35,668 nt of DNA, taken from Bacteroides caecigallinarum (GTDB lineage Bacteria; Bacteroidota; Bacteroidia; Bacteroidales; Bacteroidaceae). Shown here one piece after another: positions 1-8,270 of this stretch. The stretch lies in contig NZ_JADYTF010000022.1 of NCBI RefSeq assembly GCF_021530995.1, forward strand, positions 1-35,668, written 5' to 3'. The first letter of the stretch is position 1; each line of letters begins with the position of its first letter. Both the position numbers and the translations under genes were made by a program. Under the pieces are notes generated by a model, which saw nothing but the letters and a program-made list of their open reading frames with translations, was not told the DNA's origin and searched no databases.

Positions 1-11
1 GGATAAATATA

Positions 12-46
12 ATAACCTGCATTTATGCGTCTAATTATGCGGTTAT
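12..46. repeat. Imperfect inverted repeat near window start
   Basis: Arms ATAACC-t-GCAT (12-22) and ATGC-GGTTAT (37-46) pair except for one bulged base, around a 14-nt AT-rich loop. There is no T-run beside it. It lies beyond the terminator of the accessory operon, and its role is unknown. The rest of 1-250 is AT-rich and I see no convincing gene in it. Confidence 0.4.
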
Positions 47-58
47 GAATAATCTGGA

Positions 59-77
59 AGAAAAGGACCCCCTCCTT
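59..77 (-). terminator. Weak hairpin, possible backup terminator
   Basis: AAGGA (63-67) and TCCTT (73-77) flank five C residues. On the minus strand this reads as a short hairpin with a G5 loop followed by a broken T-run (TT-C-TT). The stem is only 5 bp, so terminator function is doubtful; it could back up the stronger terminator at 252-276. Confidence 0.3.
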
Positions 78-251
78 ATTGGGCTTAGTCGAAGCTCTAA
101 ATTTTAATTTTATAGAATCCATATTTATTATAAATTTGGTTTACGTTAAAAATTATACTGAATGAATTGTAATTGCTTATAAAATAAGAATTTATATTTT
201 GCCTATACTTGTTAAATTTATCAGCAATAAAATCTGAGTCTGTACATAAAG

Positions 252-276
252 AAAAGCTGTTATTGGTGATAACAGC
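252..276 (-). terminator. Rho-independent terminator of the accessory operon
   Basis: A perfect 8-bp stem, GCTGTTAT (256-263) with ATAACAGC (269-276), and a 5-nt loop are followed on the minus strand by TTTT-C-TTT. It begins 19 nt beyond the ArdC stop codon, where the minus-strand operon should end. Stem, loop and T-run all fit an intrinsic terminator. Confidence 0.8.
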
Positions 277-295
277 CTTCAATAGAGATTAAACA

Positions 296-1807
296 TTATC
301 TTCCTCGATGAAAGTGAGTCTCTTCTTGTGCGACAGTTTCCATTTTCTGTTCCTGTTTTTCAGTAATGGACTTGACATCAGCAGTGGCGTTATCAGGCAA
401 TCCATAACGGTTGATGTTCTGTCTGACTTCTTCAGCTGAGACTTTACGCATCACATCATAGGTACCTCCAACAGACGGGTTATATATCACGGCATAGTGT
501 TCGTTCTCCACCAACAGGTCATCTCCACGGTATTTTGTAGGAGACAGGTAAGTGTTGGACAGGTCTATGGCATCACCGGCATCGTACTCAATGGCTTCCT
601 TCAATAGTGCCTCATAATCGCCCTTTTCTTGTAGCTTGTCAAGTCTGTCTGTGTCTTCACCCATTTGAAGGTAGGCTACAGAAGCATAGTACACAGGCTC
701 TTGGCTATTACTTTGGACTACTTCTATGTTTTGTTCCTGGTCAATTTTCTGTTGCATGTCATCAATACATTTTGTAATCATACTTGATGCTTTTTTCACA
801 TCTGTCAGTGTAGTTTTGATGAATTCCGGAGATTCATTCAAGCTGTCAAGCCAGCTTTTGAGGTAACTGGCACTGTCTTCTTTCAGATGCTTGGTCATAC
901 CATAGCGTTGTGCGACGAGGGCTGCACTTAGCTCGGCCACAAGCTCTTCCCGGGCATACTCCTTACTACCAAAGGACGTTGGCTGTAGTCTTCCCAACTG
1001 ATTCTCTGCTCCTGTGGAATGGGCCATCTCATGCCCCAGGTTGGTATAGAATGACTCACCATCCTTGAACTGCTTTTTCTCAGGAACGACAATCTCATTC
1101 TTTGAAATGCTGTAGTAGGCACTGTCTCCGTAAGTAGGCTTGATAGGGCAGATCCATCCATTATCCTTTATTATCTGGTCAATAGGAGCAAAGGAAAATT
1201 CTTCACCTTCAGATTGTGGACGTATCTGTTTTCCTGCATCAGCAAGTTTCTTATATAAATCAGGACGAGCTTCCTGAAGATTGGTCTGAGCCACATTGAA
1301 CACATTATATACCTGAAGCTTCGGATAGACGTTGTAACCTTTCTTTTCCTCCTCACTCAGCTGTTTATAGTCATCGTATTTAATTTTCTCTTTTGTCTCT
1401 TTATCGACAACAGTGAATGTCGTGATGAACACCGGGAAACTCTTTTCTCCTTTCAGAATGGAAACCTTTGGCAATTCCTGACCATTGTTATCCTTTATCT
1501 GCTGACGGACTCCCTGCTTGTCTTTGGTATAGTTCAGACCGGCTACACGGTCAAAAGTACAAAATACAGGCAGTTTATATCCCTGTTTCTCACAGTGCAT
1601 CATGAGTAAGAGTGCATTCATTCCATTGTATTCGCGGCCAGAAAGATTTCTTGGCCAGGAGATGGATTTGTCAGTAAACCAAGGCTTCTTCCAGTCGTTC
1701 TGCAAGGTCTTGATTTTCTCGATCATCATCTCTGCGAATTTATCCAAGGCCTTATCTTCACTGCTACGGCCATCTGAATTATAAATCTTTTTACCTGTCA
1801 TAATCAT
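296..1807 (-). CDS. ArdC-type antirestriction protein with zincin metallopeptidase domain
   Basis: The 503-aa protein has an ArdC-like N-terminal ssDNA-binding region (about residues 15-175, with the W-P-R-N-L-S-G-R-E-Y-N-G-M-N-A-L block typical of the family). A metallopeptidase domain follows, with H259-E-M-A-H263, S-T-G, and a downstream E-E-L-V-A-E (287-292) supplying a probable third zinc ligand. The tail from about 350 is unassigned. ArdC proteins of conjugative plasmids bind ssDNA and protect incoming DNA from restriction; the peptidase substrate is unknown. The start ATG overlaps the SSB-like stop codon by one base (TAATG), indicating translational coupling; a second ATG two codons later is also possible. 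It is the last gene of the operon. The C-terminus is H-R-G-R, part of the Arg-ending pattern described under findings. There is no signal peptide, so it acts in the cytoplasm of donor or recipient. Confidence 0.9.
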   Translation of the reverse strand: MIMTGKKIYNSDGRSSEDKALDKFAEMMIEKIKTLQNDWKKPWFTDKSISWPRNLSGREYNGMNALLLMMHCEKQGYKLPVFCTFDRVAGLNYTKDKQGVRQQIKDNNGQELPKVSILKGEKSFPVFITTFTVVDKETKEKIKYDDYKQLSEEEKKGYNVYPKLQVYNVFNVAQTNLQEARPDLYKKLADAGKQIRPQSEGEEFSFAPIDQIIKDNGWICPIKPTYGDSAYYSISKNEIVVPEKKQFKDGESFYTNLGHEMAHSTGAENQLGRLQPTSFGSKEYAREELVAELSAALVAQRYGMTKHLKEDSASYLKSWLDSLNESPEFIKTTLTDVKKASSMITKCIDDMQQKIDQEQNIEVVQSNSQEPVYYASVAYLQMGEDTDRLDKLQEKGDYEALLKEAIEYDAGDAIDLSNTYLSPTKYRGDDLLVENEHYAVIYNPSVGGTYDVMRKVSAEEVRQNINRYGLPDNATADVKSITEKQEQKMETVAQEETHFHRGR

Positions 1808-2421
1808 TAGTGTTGGTAAGAGTTAGAGCTTTTCTCCCAAAGAGAGCATTCGCTTATGCGGCATGTAAGGTCAAGTCTGTTATTGTACACACCTAATTCC
1901 AAATCCCCCTTAGCATTGATTCCGGCTTTGGGTTGCATCCATGCTTCTTTTCTTTTGTCGAATTGCATAAAGCGTACCCAAGTATAGGTGTAATTATCTC
2001 CATCCTTTTCGCTACTATAAGCGGAAAACACCGTAAAGGACTTACCACTTTTAGTTGTCTTGTCCTCAATTTGTTTGCCTAAAGTACCTCTGAACTCCAT
2101 CGTACCGGTAATGCCGTCGTTATTGCTTGCATTGAATGTGTTAATGCCAGTTGCAGACAGGTTAAGGTATAATGCTTCTCCCTTTTTGTGAAACATTAGA
2201 ATACCGGCTACTTCAATGCGAGTCCCAACTTGAATTGGTGGTAACTCAGACAGGTTGTTACAGGTCTTGGCCACACTGATTTCAACTGTCTTATTAATTC
2301 CTGATTTTGCCGGAATAACGATATTGATACCGAATGATGCGAACTGCGTACCTTCTTTGTTAGCACGCATTTGTGCCTGGCGGGAAACGGTGCCACACAC
2401 GGTTACATTACATTTAATCAT
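1807..2421 (-). CDS. SSB-like OB-fold single-stranded DNA-binding protein
   Basis: The 204-aa protein has an SSB-type layout: an N-terminal strand with V-C-G-T-V, a central E-V-A-G-I-L-M-F-H-K-K-G-E-A strand typical of OB folds, then a second half (about residues 105-200) that looks like another OB-like segment (F-R-G-T-L-G-K...T-K-S-G-K-S-F-T-V-F). It lacks the acidic D-D-I-P-F tip by which housekeeping SSB recruits partners, as is common for element-encoded SSB-like proteins. It probably coats transferred or replicating ssDNA. It sits between the glucosaminidase-M23 gene and ArdC, and its stop codon overlaps the ArdC start. The family assignment rests on fold-like patterns rather than one diagnostic motif. 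Confidence 0.65.
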   Translation of the reverse strand: MIKCNVTVCGTVSRQAQMRANKEGTQFASFGINIVIPAKSGINKTVEISVAKTCNNLSELPPIQVGTRIEVAGILMFHKKGEALYLNLSATGINTFNASNNDGITGTMEFRGTLGKQIEDKTTKSGKSFTVFSAYSSEKDGDNYTYTWVRFMQFDKRKEAWMQPKAGINAKGDLELGVYNNRLDLTCRISECSLWEKSSNSYQH

Positions 2422-2457
2422 AATAAAACGAATTGATTGTTATACTTAAAAAGCAAA

Positions 2458-4038
2458 TTATTTCAACTGTACAGACTCCTGTCTGCCTTGTTGGTTCTCC
2501 AGATTGTTCTGATAGTTTTGTGACATCTGCAGCGTGACCACGGCAGAGTTAATAACAGAGGCGATGCTTCGTCGTTTCTCGTCATCGTTCATCATGGTAC
2601 TGCCAAGTGTCTGTTGGATCTTGGTTATTTCTGCATTACTCAGTTCTCTGTTGAGCTGTACAACTCCATTGTCTGCGTACAGATTGGGTTTACCATCCTG
2701 CAGACTTATGGTGCAGGTCTTATAGGAAGGGAGGATAGGAGTAAGGTCTATGCTTTTACTGACAGCTGCAGCAGTAGCCTTCTGCATCTTTTCCTCCTCA
2801 CTTGAATTATCTATCTGGAGGGCAAAAGCCATGAGTGAGGTGAACATAGTCATGGCCATCTCTATTACAGGATCAGCTATAGGCATATTCACCCCACTGT
2901 CTTCAGAGGACAGAATTTTCTTCATCCACTCATCCGGACTCATGGCTGTATCTGGCTGCACATTGGCATCGGATTGACTTGCACTCTTGTATTGCGCAGT
3001 CAGATCTTTTCCGTTGCTGAGAACCTGTAGTGAGATGTTCCCTTTTTGTGCAATCTCAGCAAGATATGCAGCCGGGTCAATATCTCTTTTTGTTCCATCT
3101 GTGGATATGGATTTTACTCCAAAATGAAGATGTTCGCCAGTAGTCCGATACCCGGTGTTTCCTGAAATGCCAAGCTTCTGTCCGGCAGCCACTTCATCAC
3201 CGACCTTGACGGATATACTTTCCAGATGCATGTAGGTACATTGATATTTACTGCCATCGTTCCTGTTGTACTCGACAGTCACAGACCGTCCTCCGTTTGT
3301 ATTGGCATTGCTGTTCACATTGACAACTTTTCCTTTATCTTCTGTTGCAAGGACTGCCTCATGATTTGTCTGGATGTCAATTCCTTTATGCACCTGATAT
3401 TTACTTGTGTCTAAAGGGTCTTTTCTTGTACCAAAGGGAGAAGTAACCAGCATAAACTCCTCTCTCTTTAGAGGGAAGGAATATTTCTTTTCTTCAGTAT
3501 CCTGTACGGAAACATCATTTGATGTGGCTTGACGCGGATTGTCAGCAGTTCCAAAGGATTTACCCTCTGCCTTCATCTCCTGCATTACCATCTGGTCATA
3601 TTTTTGCAATCCGTTCTTCTCGATAATATTCTGAAGGGTTGCTGCGTATTGTTTGCTTGACGCATATCCCACATCCTGTAATCCGTTTGTCCATCCTTTG
3701 TAGTCATCAGGAGAGAGTTGGAACAGCTCGGCGTATCTTCCGTTCCTTTTCAGGAACTGAGAATGATGCTCATAGGAATCTCCCACATTCGCATACTGGC
3801 AAAACTTTTCGTTTGGACGGTCATCGGTATATACAAGATATTTGCCTCCATTCTCAATCCAGATGGAGGTAGCTTTGATCCCAAAATGGTTGTTTCCCTT
3901 ACGGGACAGTTCACTCTGGCCACTGGCACTTTCACAGATACCCTGTGCAAGTGTGACAGATGCAGGTATGCCATATCTGCGCATCTGCTCCATGGCATAC
4001 TCTGCATATTGTTGGATATATTCTTGATTCTTTGACAT
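2458..4038 (-). CDS. Bifunctional peptidoglycan hydrolase: glucosaminidase plus M23 endopeptidase
   Basis: The 526-aa protein has two intact wall-hydrolase domains. Residues 8-148 resemble FlgJ/LytG-type glucosaminidases, with candidate catalytic E36 in A-Q-G-I-C-E-S and the N-N-H-F-G-I-K motif. Residues 195-320 are a complete M23 zinc endopeptidase with H217-K-G-I-D221, Y-M-H271-L and H303-L-H305-F. The last 170 residues contain a Met/Ala-rich hydrophobic stretch around 385-405 and no known domain. Paired activities would cut both glycan and peptide, opening the sacculus for the mating channel. Unusually there is no N-terminal signal peptide, although both domains act in the periplasm. The enzyme may be exported through the T4SS, carried to the recipient, or released by an unknown route. 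Neighbours are the ArdC-like/MutS fusion upstream (12 bp gap) and the SSB-like gene. Confidence 0.88.
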   Translation of the reverse strand: MSKNQEYIQQYAEYAMEQMRRYGIPASVTLAQGICESASGQSELSRKGNNHFGIKATSIWIENGGKYLVYTDDRPNEKFCQYANVGDSYEHHSQFLKRNGRYAELFQLSPDDYKGWTNGLQDVGYASSKQYAATLQNIIEKNGLQKYDQMVMQEMKAEGKSFGTADNPRQATSNDVSVQDTEEKKYSFPLKREEFMLVTSPFGTRKDPLDTSKYQVHKGIDIQTNHEAVLATEDKGKVVNVNSNANTNGGRSVTVEYNRNDGSKYQCTYMHLESISVKVGDEVAAGQKLGISGNTGYRTTGEHLHFGVKSISTDGTKRDIDPAAYLAEIAQKGNISLQVLSNGKDLTAQYKSASQSDANVQPDTAMSPDEWMKKILSSEDSGVNMPIADPVIEMAMTMFTSLMAFALQIDNSSEEEKMQKATAAAVSKSIDLTPILPSYKTCTISLQDGKPNLYADNGVVQLNRELSNAEITKIQQTLGSTMMNDDEKRRSIASVINSAVVTLQMSQNYQNNLENQQGRQESVQLK

Positions 4039-4050
4039 TGCGGTTACATG

Positions 4051-6486
4051 TTATCTGTGCATTCTTGAAACCTTGCTCTCTTCCTGATTGTCGGATTCAT
4101 TTTTCAGTTTTTCAGTAACGTCTTTTTCTTGCCTGGGAGTTTCCAATTGGTCACAGATGGCAATTCGCTCACCGGCACGGATCAGTTTAGGAAGGTAAAC
4201 ATCGAGCGCATGGTGAGGAAACCCTGCTATCATAAGAGGTTTTCCTTCAGCATCTTTTGTGTGATTGCTTTTGCTGAGCGTGATTCCAAGTATTTTGGCT
4301 GCTTTCTCTGCATCGTTGCTGTAAGTTTCATAGAAGTCTCCACATCTGAAGAGCAAAATTGCATCAGGATGCTTCGATTTTAATTCATAGAATTGCTTCA
4401 GCATCGGAGAGAGTTCGGTGGTTACCTTTGTTTCTGTCTTGTGACTTTCATCCTTGCTCTTATTGCCCTTAGATTCGGATGGCCCATGAGATTCACTCTG
4501 TCTGCTCTTTTCTTCGGTCTGTTCCTCATATACTTCCGTTTGCTGATTGGGACTCTTTGACTGAGCCTCCTGTTCTGATTTATCCGTACCTACTGCAACA
4601 GCATCTGTACGGTCCTTACGGAGCACATCGGCAAAAAGACTTGCTGCAAGATGTTTCTTGTAATCTTGCATATCTTCTGCCAGCCACATACGTTGCCATT
4701 GTTGTGGACTAATTTCACGAGCCTTCAATTTTTCACCGTTGACTGTGGGCATACACAATATCACACTGGGTTGGCTCTCCGAACCCTTAGTTTTAAAGAT
4801 GTTCACACGTTCTATCCTTGCGAGTTCTTCTGCTGTCGCATCGCTTTTGAAGAGGTCAACTTTAATGTCCGGATTGTTTTGGGCAGCCATATAGTATTTC
4901 TGGGCCATATCCTGACGTACTTTTTCTGAAGCTTCTTCGTCACCTTGCTTTATAGTGGTAAAGAAAAGGTTCAGATCTGCCTTCTCGGGGTAAACGCTGA
5001 AGCTCTTTTCATTTTCGGGCTTCAGATAGAATGCCCATTTCCCTTCGTCATTACGCAACATGAGTATCTTTTCAAAGTCTATTGCGCCAGAACGTCTGAT
5101 GGCATCAGACACATCAAGTAGTGTAAGGGTCTCCAGATTCCACTTATTCATGCGGTTTACGGACACCTCCTTACCGTCAAAAAAACTGTCATCGGGACGA
5201 TACCTCATAGAACCATCTATGTTGTAGAATGTAACCGTTTCATATCCCTCTTTTTGAAGTGCATGTTCGATACGGCCTTTGTTCATTCCAGGAATCTCAT
5301 TCTCGACTCCTAATGAAGCTCCAGAAGGGAGAACCACATCAGCCATCTTCTGTTCCGGCTCTTTTACAACCACGAACTCTTTTGTATCTATGTTGGGCAA
5401 TGTCTTGATTTCATCGGCTACATAATAGTGTTTGGGAAGAATGTGCTTAATATCTGCTATCTGATTCTGTAGGACTCTGTTGTTGAGCTCTACTTTCTCA
5501 CCACGTTCAGCCTTGTGAATCATATCTATAGCGTTGTTTACATCCCTTTCCAGAATATCCGGCAAATGCGGGTCTTCTTTCAGCTCTCTGATCCAATAAT
5601 CGGTCATCTTCATGCTGTCAGGAGACAGTTTAGCAGAGATACCCAACTCCTGCAGCTTAACAGCTGAAGCGACTTCAACTACCAGTCTTTCCTGTTTCAC
5701 GGCATCCTCTGAAATCTTTCCGTTCTTGACTACCATGCCTTCACGTGCCAGTCTCTGTTGGTGTCCTGTTGCAGATATAAGCATGGATACTGCATCTCGG
5801 GCATAGTCTTCATAATATTCATAAGATGAAGCAGGTGGCAGGAAGACAATATCCTTCTTGCTGTCGTAATGCGCTACACCTGTAGTATCAGTGCGTATAT
5901 CAACCAAATTTTTTCGTGACTGTTCCAGAAGATTTTCGACACCCTGACGGATTTCATTCGAAGCTGACTCTATATCTGTACGGTCTTTCAGAGGACCGGT
6001 CTCTTTTACTACCGTATCAAATGTTGTTTTATCAACCATAGGGAGTGTGGTCTGCTCGATATTGAAAAGTGAACGAACTTCACGGTTCCTGATTCCTTTA
6101 TAATCCTCCTGCTTATCAGAGGGCATTGCTTGATAGTCTGAGCGGCTGATTTTCTCTTCAGGATTATGTTTGTTTACATACTCATTCCAATTATACCAGA
6201 GAAAAGGTACTCCCTTTTCTTTGGTCTGGACAGATTCACCGCGTTTCTTTGCTTCAGAAAAAAGCGTATATTGATTTGTTTTGTATCCATTCTGGTCGCT
6301 GTGCATTCCTAATATGATGGCATTGAAAGCAGAAATCTGCAAAGGCTTCAGATATAGTTTCGGTGCTTTGCGACCATCGTTGTCAAGCCACATTCCACCA
6401 TTTTCTTTGGCTTTATTGAAAGCATTCTCAAACAGCTCAACCTGACGTACTATTGCCATTTTCTCTTGTTGGTTCTTCTCTTCCAT
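4051..6486 (-). CDS. ArdC-like protein fused to MutS domain I (mismatch-recognition domain)
   Basis: This 811-aa multidomain protein has several parts. Residues 10-150 resemble the ArdC N-terminal ssDNA-binding region. Residues 155-290 align in layout with the ArdC metallopeptidase domain, but the HExxH helix is replaced by V-S-M-L-I-S-A-T-G, leaving no zinc site. Residues 350-625 contain a DUF3945-like region ending in [12 protein letters not shown], a block seen in Bacteroidales mobile-element proteins. A charged linker (about 635-690) leads to a MutS domain I at 691-787 that retains the F718-Y-E720 mismatch-contact motif and the A-G-F-P-H-H-A-L block. MutS ATPase and clamp domains are absent. 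It probably binds incoming DNA. Such multidomain proteins fit the polyvalent-protein idea of cargo delivered with DNA. The C-terminus is R-M-H-R. Confidence 0.85.
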   Translation of the reverse strand: MEEKNQQEKMAIVRQVELFENAFNKAKENGGMWLDNDGRKAPKLYLKPLQISAFNAIILGMHSDQNGYKTNQYTLFSEAKKRGESVQTKEKGVPFLWYNWNEYVNKHNPEEKISRSDYQAMPSDKQEDYKGIRNREVRSLFNIEQTTLPMVDKTTFDTVVKETGPLKDRTDIESASNEIRQGVENLLEQSRKNLVDIRTDTTGVAHYDSKKDIVFLPPASSYEYYEDYARDAVSMLISATGHQQRLAREGMVVKNGKISEDAVKQERLVVEVASAVKLQELGISAKLSPDSMKMTDYWIRELKEDPHLPDILERDVNNAIDMIHKAERGEKVELNNRVLQNQIADIKHILPKHYYVADEIKTLPNIDTKEFVVVKEPEQKMADVVLPSGASLGVENEIPGMNKGRIEHALQKEGYETVTFYNIDGSMRYRPDDSFFDGKEVSVNRMNKWNLETLTLLDVSDAIRRSGAIDFEKILMLRNDEGKWAFYLKPENEKSFSVYPEKADLNLFFTTIKQGDEEASEKVRQDMAQKYYMAAQNNPDIKVDLFKSDATAEELARIERVNIFKTKGSESQPSVILCMPTVNGEKLKAREISPQQWQRMWLAEDMQDYKKHLAASLFADVLRKDRTDAVAVGTDKSEQEAQSKSPNQQTEVYEEQTEEKSRQSESHGPSESKGNKSKDESHKTETKVTTELSPMLKQFYELKSKHPDAILLFRCGDFYETYSNDAEKAAKILGITLSKSNHTKDAEGKPLMIAGFPHHALDVYLPKLIRAGERIAICDQLETPRQEKDVTEKLKNESDNQEESKVSRMHR

Positions 6487-6513
6487 AAGTCTGATTATTA
6501 TATTGTTATCCTT

Positions 6514-7902
6514 TTATCTTTGTGCAAGTGGTCTTGCTATTGTTTGCCGTTCGCTTGCTTCATAGTTTTCAGAAGCAATCTGACGCATCTGGTCATTCTT
6601 GGCCAGTATTGCATTTGCAAGTGTGTTGAGAGGTAAAGCTCCATGCTGATAAGCATCCACAACTTTATCCGGCAAAGTGATGCTGCAAGGAACCTTGTCC
6701 ATTGTAGCAATCAGACAGTTGGACCTAATCTGAGGATTGACAATCCGTGGATTGAGCGGTTCATCAGGATAAACCCGATAATTCACTGGGCTGTTTCCTG
6801 CTTCAGGGTGCTGATGTGCTTTGAAATCATCCAAAGTCTCATGCCCGGCCTTGTTCAGCAGATTGAGTCCTCCCATACCGATAAGTATCATTTTCAGGAT
6901 TGGATTCTTGACGAACATGCCTGTAACGATACTGGCAATAGGCATCATATTGTCCTTCAGATTGATTGACTTTGTTTTTCCCGTGAAGAGTCCTACAAGC
7001 ATATCAGGCAGCATAGCCAGTACATATCCGATATTGTGTCCAATGTCGCTAATGCCATTAAGTCCGAAAGAGGTCAGCAACCCTTGCCATCCGTCCATAT
7101 TGGTCTGCTCCGGTTTCGGGGAGGTCTGTTCTTCTGTTGGTTGTTCCTCTTTGACCGCTTCTTCCTGTTCCGGTGCAGTCTCTGCTGATGAAGTCTTACT
7201 CTGTGGCTTTTCTTCTGACTGCTTTTTCATTTTCTCCTGGTCTTGTCTATACTGTTCCTCGCATCCCGGGCGCACTATTGAAGGTATGTCTGAACGGTCT
7301 TCCTCTTTGTCAGAAAATTTAGATAACAGGAAGTCACCGCCGATCCATGTAGCCGCTGTTTTCCAACCGCCACCGACTCCACCCATACATGCGAGATCGG
7401 TTACGGATCCGAGAATTATACCTGTGTTCTTTTCCCACGCAGATGGGTTGTATCTCTTTTCGGCTTCTGTATCCATATGATGTTCTAATGGTGATTTTGC
7501 AACTTCCTGGGGGAGATAGAAGATGGTGTTAGTTGCTGCCTTCTTTAAGATGTATTCAATGGATGAGCGTGGAATCTTATCCTGAATCATCTTGTCTATC
7601 ATCTTTTTCTCCATGGCGGAATCAACGGTGATGTGCTGGCGTTGAAGTTCTTTCTTGACCATTTTAATATAATCTTCTGCTGTTTTCGAGTTCCATTCAC
7701 CTGTGTAACGCAAAGACTGCATCTGTGCCTGTCTGGCAGACATTCCACCATCAGGACCAATGGTACTGGCCATCAATCCTGCAAATGATGAGGTGTGCTC
7801 TTTAAGCTCTGCTGCCATCTTATCTTGCAGTTCATTCCGAACCTTGTTCATGATTGGAATGACCTTTGTCCTGAATATTCTATCTTGTTCTGACTCTGCC
7901 AT
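6514..7902 (-). CDS. Hypothetical protein with hydrophobic Gly-rich segments
   Basis: I do not recognise this 462-aa protein. The first 150 residues are charged and helical. Around 160-190 lies a Gly/Ala-rich hydrophobic patch (G-G-V-G-G-G-W). Residues 210-270 form a Glu/Gln/Pro/Ser-rich linker. Residues 275-350 contain two or three hydrophobic segments that could insert into membrane (around L-A-M-L-P-D-M-L-V-G-L-F and I-L-K-M-I-L-I-G-M-G-G-L). The tail is polar and ends R-P-L-A-Q-R. There is no signal peptide. The gene lies between the M23-like gene with the frameshift and the ArdC-like/MutS fusion, with short gaps typical of one operon. Position and the Arg terminus make it a candidate T4SS cargo or accessory membrane protein; this is inference. 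Confidence 0.75.
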   Translation of the reverse strand: MAESEQDRIFRTKVIPIMNKVRNELQDKMAAELKEHTSSFAGLMASTIGPDGGMSARQAQMQSLRYTGEWNSKTAEDYIKMVKKELQRQHITVDSAMEKKMIDKMIQDKIPRSSIEYILKKAATNTIFYLPQEVAKSPLEHHMDTEAEKRYNPSAWEKNTGIILGSVTDLACMGGVGGGWKTAATWIGGDFLLSKFSDKEEDRSDIPSIVRPGCEEQYRQDQEKMKKQSEEKPQSKTSSAETAPEQEEAVKEEQPTEEQTSPKPEQTNMDGWQGLLTSFGLNGISDIGHNIGYVLAMLPDMLVGLFTGKTKSINLKDNMMPIASIVTGMFVKNPILKMILIGMGGLNLLNKAGHETLDDFKAHQHPEAGNSPVNYRVYPDEPLNPRIVNPQIRSNCLIATMDKVPCSITLPDKVVDAYQHGALPLNTLANAILAKNDQMRQIASENYEASERQTIARPLAQR

Positions 7903-7940
7903 GAGTTGCTGTTTTATATGATTGATAATTTATATGCCCT

Positions 7941-8264
7941 TTATAGATTTATCTGGTTGAGTAATTGCTCGCGTGTCTGTTCTATGGCATTATGATATAC
8001 TTCCATCTGTTTCGGGAAATATTCTTCCAGCCATTCATCCTTTTCAATGTTTTCATTGATAAACTTGATAGCCAGCTCACGTTCAATCTCTATTGCAGCT
8101 TCTCCTTTCTCACTACCATTAAACCATGCTTTTGTCCACCATCTGATACCGGACTTATCCGGATACACGCTCACCATACGGGGAATATCGAAGCTTTGAA
8201 CATCAATATCGAGCTCTGCCAACGGATCAATAAGTCCACTGGTTGCTATGGCCAGTTCTTGTGC
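7941..8264 (-). CDS. Minus-one-frame extension of the M23-like gene (C-terminal part)
   Basis: This frame is open from the slippery site to its stop, encoding 107 residues (A-Q-E-L-A-I-A-T-S-G... to ...L-N-Q-I-N-L). It has ordinary protein composition, with charged helices and a W-W-T-K-A-W-F patch. As a separate gene it would need a TTG start at 8222 with no good ribosome-binding site. Read as a -1 extension of the upstream gene it gives a single protein of about 378 residues with no intervening stop. I therefore annotate it as the C-terminal part of the upstream product, reached by programmed frameshifting or transcript slippage, or broken by a one-base error or mutation in the 10-A tract. 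Its function is not recognised. Confidence 0.7.
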   Translation of the reverse strand, partial: AQELAIATSGLIDPLAELDIDVQSFDIPRMVSVYPDKSGIRWWTKAWFNGSEKGEAAIEIERELAIKFINENIEKDEWLEEYFPKQMEVYHNAIEQTREQLLNQINL

Positions 8265-8270
8265 TTTTTT
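8238..8270 (-). promoter_or_regulatory. Candidate -1 frameshift signal (A-AAA-AAG plus hairpin)
   Basis: On the minus strand the zero-frame codons GAA-AAA-AAA-AAG contain the heptamer A-AAA-AAG (8270-8264) in the correct phase, the same slippery sequence as E. coli dnaX. Seven nucleotides downstream ACTGG (8256-8252) can pair with CCAGT (8242-8238) across a 9-nt loop that contains the zero-frame TAG. The tract is ten A residues long, so RNA polymerase slippage is an equally simple mechanism. The stem is only 5 bp, which makes its contribution uncertain. Confidence 0.5.

Noticed and set aside
97-282. Small minus-strand reading frame (61 codons) after the ArdC gene
   Set aside because: It would need a TTG start, its first codons lie in and around the terminator at 252-276, and its composition is just AT-rich (Asn, Ile, Tyr, Phe).
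777-784. ATCATACT half-site inside the ArdC gene
   Set aside because: No AGTATGAT partner at 12-bp spacing, so it is not a third copy of the palindrome.
6821-7480. Plus-strand open frame of 219 codons
   Set aside because: Antisense to the 462-aa gene; Ser/Cys/Pro-rich composition typical of a shadow frame.
7941-8222. Independent 93-aa gene starting at TTG
   Set aside because: No ribosome-binding site, and the frame stays open back to the slippery A tract; it is better read as an extension of the upstream gene.
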